NCBI GenBank assembly: GCA_030152265.1
Contig: JASLHQ010000133.1
Location: 1 to 8,726, forward strand
Direction: 5' to 3'
Source: Savagea sp.
GTDB lineage: Bacteria > Bacillota > Bacilli > Bacillales_A > Planococcaceae
DNA: 8,726 bases
Shown: piece after piece, positions 5,867 through 8,726 of the stretch
How the letters are laid out: each line of letters starts with the position of its first letter
How positions within the stretch are numbered: position 1 is the stretch's first letter
Position numbers and translations under genes: made by a program
Notes under the pieces: generated by a model
Databases searched by the model: none
Seen by the model: the letters and a program-made list of their open reading frames with translations, nothing else
What the model was told of the DNA's origin: nothing

Positions 5867-5895
5867 TTGATTGTCTTTTTATAACATGATTTAAT
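5867..5895 (+). promoter_or_regulatory. Putative SigA promoter of yhaH
   Basis: TTGATT (5867-5872) and TTTAAT (5890-5895) are 17 bases apart. They lie about 43 bases before the ATG at 5938. The match is moderate. Confidence 0.45.
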
Positions 5896-5937
5896 AGATA
5901 ATAATTCATCTCTTGGAGAAAGGTGTTGGCTATTTTT

Positions 5938-6303
5938 ATGAAACAATCTAACTTTTTACTCGGCGTACTTGCCGGTTCCATTACCGCTTCAGTCGCTGTA
6001 CTTTTAACGACGTCACAATCGGGCGAACAATTGCGTACAAATATGAAATCTAAATCGTGCAATCTTCAATCTATGATTGAAGACATTAAAGCGAAAGCAA
6101 GCGAACTCGTTGAGTCGATTCAACATTTAACGACAGAAGCAAAAGCAAACTTACCAGAAACGATCGAAGAAATTAAACAATCTGTCATGGTGTGGCAACA
6201 ATCGACAGAACCACATAAAAATAACTTATCACAGGAAATTGATTCGATTCAAAAGTCTATCGAGCAACTCGAACAACAAATTGCCAAACAGCAAAATCAT
6301 TAA
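5938..6303 (+). CDS. yhaH: YhaH, YtxH/gas-vesicle-like membrane-anchored protein
   Basis: This 121-residue protein has a single N-terminal hydrophobic segment (FLLGVLAGSITASVAVLLTT, about 6-25) ending at SQSGEQLR, the usual YtxH-family pattern of an anchor followed by a long polar helix. The remainder is rich in K, E and Q, with coiled-coil spacing, as in IDSIQKSIEQLEQQIAKQQ near the end. The function of the family is not established. The start is ambiguous: ATG 5938 follows AGAAAGG at a long spacing, whereas TTG 5926 or GTG 5923 lie nearer GGAG; ATG gives the family-like N-terminus. The gene lies between hit and scoC, as in B. subtilis, and is closed by a clear terminator. Confidence 0.85.
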   Translation: MKQSNFLLGVLAGSITASVAVLLTTSQSGEQLRTNMKSKSCNLQSMIEDIKAKASELVESIQHLTTEAKANLPETIEEIKQSVMVWQQSTEPHKNNLSQEIDSIQKSIEQLEQQIAKQQNH

Positions 6304-6311
6304 GTTTTTTC

Positions 6312-6342
6312 GAAGCTATTTCCTAAAAATAGCTTCTTTTTT
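6312..6342 (+). terminator. Terminator of yhaH
   Basis: GAAGCTATTT (6312-6321) pairs with AAATAGCTTC (6327-6336) around CCTAA. Six T follow (6337-6342). It starts 9 bases after the yhaH stop. Confidence 0.88.
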
Positions 6343-6393
6343 CTAGATGATTGAGAAAATAAAGACATTTTAGAATTATTTTTGAATTCTAAC

Positions 6394-6422
6394 TTCTTAT
6401 CTCTTTGTTTTTTTGGTATAAT
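6394..6422 (+). promoter_or_regulatory. SigA-type promoter of scoC
   Basis: A perfect -10 TATAAT (6417-6422) is preceded at 17 bases by a weak -35, TTCTTA (6394-6399). It lies 37 bases before the ATG at 6460. Confidence 0.65.
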
Positions 6423-6459
6423 GTAAAGAATATCTCAATTTAGGAAGTGGGTGTTTTCA

Positions 6460-7050
6460 ATGACAGAACAATCCTTTTCTCAAAAGGAAGCTATGATCTA
6501 CAGTCAACGTATTGCACAAATGGCAAAAGCGCTATGGAAAGCAGTCGAAAAAGATTGGCAGCAGTGGATCAAGCCGTACGACCTTAACATTAATGAACAT
6601 CACATCTTGTGGATTGCTTATCACTTGCAAGGAGCGACGATTTCTGACATCGCGAAATTTGGTGTCATGCACGTTTCGACAGCTTTCAACTTTTCGAAAA
6701 AGCTCGAACAACGTGGATACTTACATTTCTTCAAAAAAGACGACGATCGTCGTAACACATACGTCGCTGTAACAGAAACAGGGGAAGATTTAATTTTGAC
6801 GATGAACGTTCATTATCACGATACGAGACACCTCGTATTGGAAGGTTCACTCCCTATTAAAGATTTATATGGGAAGTTCCCAGACTTTATCGAAGTGATG
6901 TCCGTCATTCGTAACATTTATGGTGACGACTATATGGAAATTTTCGAAAAAGGCTTTAAAAATATCGATCAATGTTTCGAGGAAGAGAATGGCCAACTGT
7001 TGGCAACTCCTTTACCTAAAAATGAATGCGCTTCCGAGATGAATTCATAA
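6460..7050 (+). CDS. scoC: ScoC/Hpr, MarR-family transition-state repressor
   Basis: ScoC (Hpr) is a dimeric MarR-family DNA-binding protein that represses exoprotease genes such as aprE and nprE, peptide-transport operons and sporulation genes in B. subtilis. The 196-residue protein matches the family strongly over WQQWIKPYDLNINEHHILWI (34-53) and KFGVMHVSTAFNFSKKLEQR (66-85), the latter being the recognition helix region. It has a wing around KKDDDRRNTYVAV (92-104) and the family motif IRNIYGDDYMEIFE. The C-terminus is more variable and polar. ATG 6460 is chosen over GTG 6451 because AGGAAG at 6442-6447 would be only 3 bases from the GTG. The position between yhaH and prsA is the same as in B. 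subtilis. Confidence 0.95.
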   Translation: MTEQSFSQKEAMIYSQRIAQMAKALWKAVEKDWQQWIKPYDLNINEHHILWIAYHLQGATISDIAKFGVMHVSTAFNFSKKLEQRGYLHFFKKDDDRRNTYVAVTETGEDLILTMNVHYHDTRHLVLEGSLPIKDLYGKFPDFIEVMSVIRNIYGDDYMEIFEKGFKNIDQCFEEENGQLLATPLPKNECASEMNS

Positions 7051-7053
7051 CTA

Positions 7054-7093
7054 CTCTTTCTTCTTTTCTGTTATTATAAGAAGAAGAGCTTTT
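7054..7093 (+). terminator. Possible terminator after scoC
   Basis: CTCTTTCTTCTT (7054-7065) pairs with AAGAAGAAGAG (7078-7088) with one bulged T. Only CTTTT follows, so termination may be partial and let transcription pass into the small gene at 7117. Confidence 0.5.
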
Positions 7094-7116
7094 CTGATGT
7101 AAAGGAGGTCATACGA

Positions 7117-7302
7117 TTGATTTTAGCTTTAACGGTCTTTGCTGCACTGTTTTTTTTATTTCAAATAAATCGAATGACGTATGCGCTAATCGTAACACGC
7201 GAAATTTCAGAAGAAAAACAACCTCGTGTGTATAAAACAGTAAATTTATTAATTTTAGCTTTAATGATCTTGTTTTATTTACAAGTATATTACAACATTT
7301 AA
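7117..7302 (+). CDS. Small two-helix membrane protein, 61 aa, function unknown
   Basis: I do not recognise a named family. The protein is predicted to be integral: an N-terminal hydrophobic helix (ILALTVFAALFFLFQI, about 2-17), a polar stretch with several charges (TREISEEKQPRVYKTV, about 28-43), and a second hydrophobic helix (NLLILALMILFYLQVYY, about 43-59). The start is TTG 7117, supported by a near-perfect ribosome site AAAGGAGGT (7101-7109) 7 bases upstream. The stop is followed at once by a strong terminator. It lies between scoC and prsA, where B. subtilis also has small yha genes, but I cannot match it to one of them. The weak terminator before it makes co-transcription with scoC possible. 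Confidence 0.78.
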   Translation: MILALTVFAALFFLFQINRMTYALIVTREISEEKQPRVYKTVNLLILALMILFYLQVYYNI

Positions 7303-7337
7303 AAAAACACTGGGCGCTCAGCGTTCAGTGTTTTTTT
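7301..7337 (+). terminator. Strong terminator after the 61-aa gene
   Basis: CACTGGGCGC (7308-7317) pairs with GCGTTCAGTG (7321-7330), including two G-T pairs, around TCA. Seven A before and seven T after (7331-7337) extend the stem. It overlaps the stop codon of the small gene and separates it from the prsA promoter. Confidence 0.9.
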
Positions 7338-7352
7338 ACGGTTGGAACATTT

Positions 7353-7381
7353 TTGTTTCCGATTCGTTTATATGGTATAGT
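7353..7381 (+). promoter_or_regulatory. Putative SigA promoter of prsA
   Basis: TTGTTT (7353-7358) and TATAGT (7376-7381) are 17 bases apart. They lie 35 bases before the prsA ATG, and the terminator at 7301-7337 ends just upstream. Confidence 0.6.
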
Positions 7382-7416
7382 ACTACTGTCTTATGAAAAG
7401 TGAGGAGAGAATAATT

Positions 7417-8265
7417 ATGAAGAAATTTGTCTTAGCTGGCGTTTTATCAGCTAGTTTAGCAGTACTCGCAGCATGTGGCGGAGGCGATGCAGAAAGCAAA
7501 GTGATCGCAACGACAGCATACGGCGATATTACAGAACATGACCTTTACGAAGAAATGAAAAACGCAGTCGGTTTACAAGCTTTTCAAGAAATCGTTTTAA
7601 ACAAAGTGTTAAGCGAAAAATTCCCTGTCTCAGATGAAGAAGTAGAAGAGGCAGTGAAAGCTCAAAAAGAAATGATGGGCGATATGTTCGAAATGTCTTT
7701 AGCGAGTGAAGGCTTAACGGAAGAAACATTTAAAAAGCAAATGAAACCTCAATTAATGAAACAAAAATTCCTCGCTTCAATTGAAGTTGACGAAAAATCA
7801 ATCGATGAAGCAGTGGAACGTGCTAAAAAAGAGATTCACGCACGCCATATCTTAGTGGAAGATGAGAAAACAGCAAAAGATCTTATTAAACAAATCGAAG
7901 ACGGTGCAGACTTCGAAAAATTAAGCAAAGAACACTCAACAGAACCACAAGCGGCTGAAACAGGGGGCGACCTCGGATGGGTTCAACAAGGGATGATGGT
8001 ACCACCATTTGAAAATGCGTTATATAGCATGAAAAAAGGTGACGTATCAAAAGAACCTGTGAAATCAAACTTCGGCTACCACATTATCGAAGTACTTGAT
8101 ATTCGCGATACAGAAGAACCGAAAGAAGAAGAAGAAGTTCGCGCGAAAGCAGAAGAACAATTAGCGAATATTGAAACAGAAGCTCGTCTCGCTGAATTAA
8201 TTAAAGAAGCGAAAATCGATACAAAAGACGATGCATTTAAAGATGCCTTCAAAGGGATGAACTAA
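7417..8265 (+). CDS. prsA: PrsA, extracellular foldase lipoprotein (peptidyl-prolyl isomerase)
   Basis: PrsA is a lipid-anchored chaperone and parvulin-type prolyl isomerase on the outer face of the cell membrane. It folds secreted proteins, including exoenzymes and penicillin-binding proteins. The 282-residue precursor has a lipoprotein signal MKKFVLAGVLSASLAVLAAC with lipobox LAAC, so Cys20 would be lipidated. An N-terminal chaperone region (about 25-135) is followed by a PpiC/rotamase domain (about 138-230) with HARHILV, GGDLGWV, PPFENALYSMKKGDVS and FGYHIIEVLD, then a charged helical tail. ATG 7417 is used because GAGGAG lies about 9 bases upstream and the product starts directly with the signal peptide; the in-frame ATG at 7393 precedes the ribosome site. 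It is monocistronic between two strong terminators. Confidence 0.96.
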   Translation: MKKFVLAGVLSASLAVLAACGGGDAESKVIATTAYGDITEHDLYEEMKNAVGLQAFQEIVLNKVLSEKFPVSDEEVEEAVKAQKEMMGDMFEMSLASEGLTEETFKKQMKPQLMKQKFLASIEVDEKSIDEAVERAKKEIHARHILVEDEKTAKDLIKQIEDGADFEKLSKEHSTEPQAAETGGDLGWVQQGMMVPPFENALYSMKKGDVSKEPVKSNFGYHIIEVLDIRDTEEPKEEEEVRAKAEEQLANIETEARLAELIKEAKIDTKDDAFKDAFKGMN

Positions 8266-8269
8266 TACG

Positions 8270-8310
8270 AAAAAAGCGTTATTCGAGAACGAACTCGAAT
8301 AACGCTTTTT
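8270..8310. terminator. Bidirectional terminator between prsA and hutI
   Basis: AAAAAGCGTTATTCGAG (8271-8287) pairs perfectly with its complement at 8294-8310 around AACGAA. The T run on plus (8306-8310) and T6 on minus (8275-8270) serve the convergent genes prsA and hutI. Confidence 0.92.
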
Positions 8311-8311
8311 C

Positions 8312-8330
8312 TTATAGCTTCGGCTTATAA
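8312..8330. other. Short UUCG-tetraloop hairpin in the prsA-hutI gap
   Basis: TTATAGC (8312-8318) and GCTTATAA (8323-8330) pair with one bulged T around TTCG. C(UUCG)G is an exceptionally stable RNA loop when read on the plus strand. No T run follows. It may reinforce the preceding terminator or protect the 3' end. Between 8331 and 8432 I see no gene or clear signal. Confidence 0.5.
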
Positions 8331-8432
8331 AACGAACGGTTGTCGAGTGCAAATACGCGCTCTGAAAATAAATTCATTATTACTTTAACGTTTCCTACAA
8401 TAAAGCTTAATATATTCTCTTACTCTTAAATT

Positions 8433-8726
8433 TTAATTTTGTTGATGTATAACTTCTCCATTTTTAATAACTGTTTCTACTGCATTCGAGCCCAACTCAT
8501 AAGCAATATGTTCAAATCGTGGGACATCCCATATTTGAATATCTGCTAAATACCCTACTTGCAAACGTCCTCGATCATTTAACCCTAATGCTTGTGCCCC
8601 ACCATAAGTTGCCGCTTTAATTGCTTCTTCGATTGAAAATCCATATAAACGACAAGCCAAATTTATAACAAATTGCATAGATACTGTATAACAAGAAGGA
8701 CACAAGTCTGTAGCAAGCGCAATCTT
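8433..8726 (-). CDS. hutI: HutI, imidazolonepropionase (C-terminal 97 residues, cut by window edge)
   Basis: HutI hydrolyses imidazolone-5-propionate to N-formimino-L-glutamate, the third step of histidine breakdown, in the cytoplasm. Only the C-terminus is present; the frame is open to the window end. It begins KIALATDLCPSC, and the Asp of ATD is the late metal/catalytic residue of the amidohydrolase fold. The end is typical of the family: SIEEAIKAATYGGAQALGL, then GRLQVGYLADIQIWDVP, then ETVIKNGEVIHQQN and a stop. ATYGGAQALG with GYLADI separates it from general amidohydrolases and fits HutI, though a related cyclic amidohydrolase cannot be wholly excluded. It is convergent with prsA and shares its terminator. 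Confidence 0.88.
   Translation of the reverse strand, partial: KIALATDLCPSCYTVSMQFVINLACRLYGFSIEEAIKAATYGGAQALGLNDRGRLQVGYLADIQIWDVPRFEHIAYELGSNAVETVIKNGEVIHQQN

Larger units (their letters stand above)
5623..5937. other. Gene-free gap between hit and yhaH
   Basis: About 315 AT-rich bases have no supported reading frame. In B. subtilis trpP (yhaG), a tryptophan-transport gene, occupies this place; nothing like it is seen here. Contents are an octamer direct repeat TAGCTAAT at 5693-5700 and 5709-5716, separated by AGTCGATA; a related ATCGATA near 5656-5662; the long hairpin at 5732-5798; and the putative yhaH promoter at 5867-5895. Confidence 0.6.

Noticed and set aside
5640..5900. Riboswitch or T-box leader ahead of yhaH
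   Set aside because: No T-box GGTGG-type sequence, no conserved riboswitch core and no terminator directly before the gene could be found. Only the inverted and direct repeats were seen.
5778..6062. Minus-strand open frame opposite the start of yhaH
   Set aside because: It is antisense to yhaH, low in complexity and without a ribosome site.
8331..8432. Hidden gene between prsA and hutI
   Set aside because: The gap is short, with no frame that has a ribosome site. It only holds the tail of the terminator region and AT-rich sequence.
1..8726. CRISPR array, tRNA or rRNA genes, or prophage genes
   Set aside because: No regularly spaced repeats, tRNA-like cloverleaf, rRNA motifs or phage proteins were recognised on either strand.

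Overview
The window is low-GC Firmicutes DNA, most likely from Bacillaceae or Planococcaceae. Evidence for this is strong AGGAGG-type ribosome sites, TTG starts, SigA-like promoters, a Bacillus-type LexA box, and the genes ecsA/ecsB, hit, yhaH, scoC (hpr) and prsA, which sit close together in Bacillus subtilis as well. I cannot name the genus from the sequence.

Layout. Positions 1-135 (minus) are the first 45 codons of uvrA. Positions 136 to about 620 hold a highly structured element without a credible protein. I read it as an ORF-less IS200/IS605-type element carrying a HEARO/omega-RNA-like RNA of the kind that accompanies IscB nucleases. Positions 624-2606 (minus) are complete uvrB, with a LexA-box-like operator upstream. 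The element has therefore split a uvrB-uvrA operon, and it ends exactly at the uvrA start codon (ATGA). Positions 2783-3013 (minus) are a 76-residue protein with an IDEAL-like segment and its own promoter. Positions 3135-5076 (minus) are ecsA-ecsB, overlapping by 8 bp. Divergent from these on the plus strand are hit (5203-5622), a gene-free gap of about 315 bp with a long inverted repeat, yhaH (5938-6303), scoC (6460-7050), a 61-residue two-helix membrane protein (7117-7302) and the lipoprotein foldase prsA (7417-8265). A bidirectional terminator separates prsA from the 3' end of hutI (8433-8726, minus).

How the genes work together. UvrA and UvrB are partners in nucleotide excision repair and look SOS-controlled here. 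EcsAB, ScoC and PrsA belong to the secretion and exoprotease network of Bacillus: an ABC transporter affecting secretion and regulated proteolysis, a MarR-type repressor of exoprotease genes, and an extracellular folding catalyst. HutI belongs to histidine degradation.

Main points of interest. The first is the standalone omega-RNA-like element. Its presumed guide would be the last bases of uvrB, and its insertion removed the natural ribosome site of uvrA. The second is the unexplained structured gap between hit and yhaH, where B. subtilis carries trpP. Several start codons were moved from the longest reading frame on ribosome-site evidence: uvrB to TTG at 2606, the IDEAL protein to 3013, hit to 5203, yhaH to 5938, scoC to 6460 and prsA to 7417.
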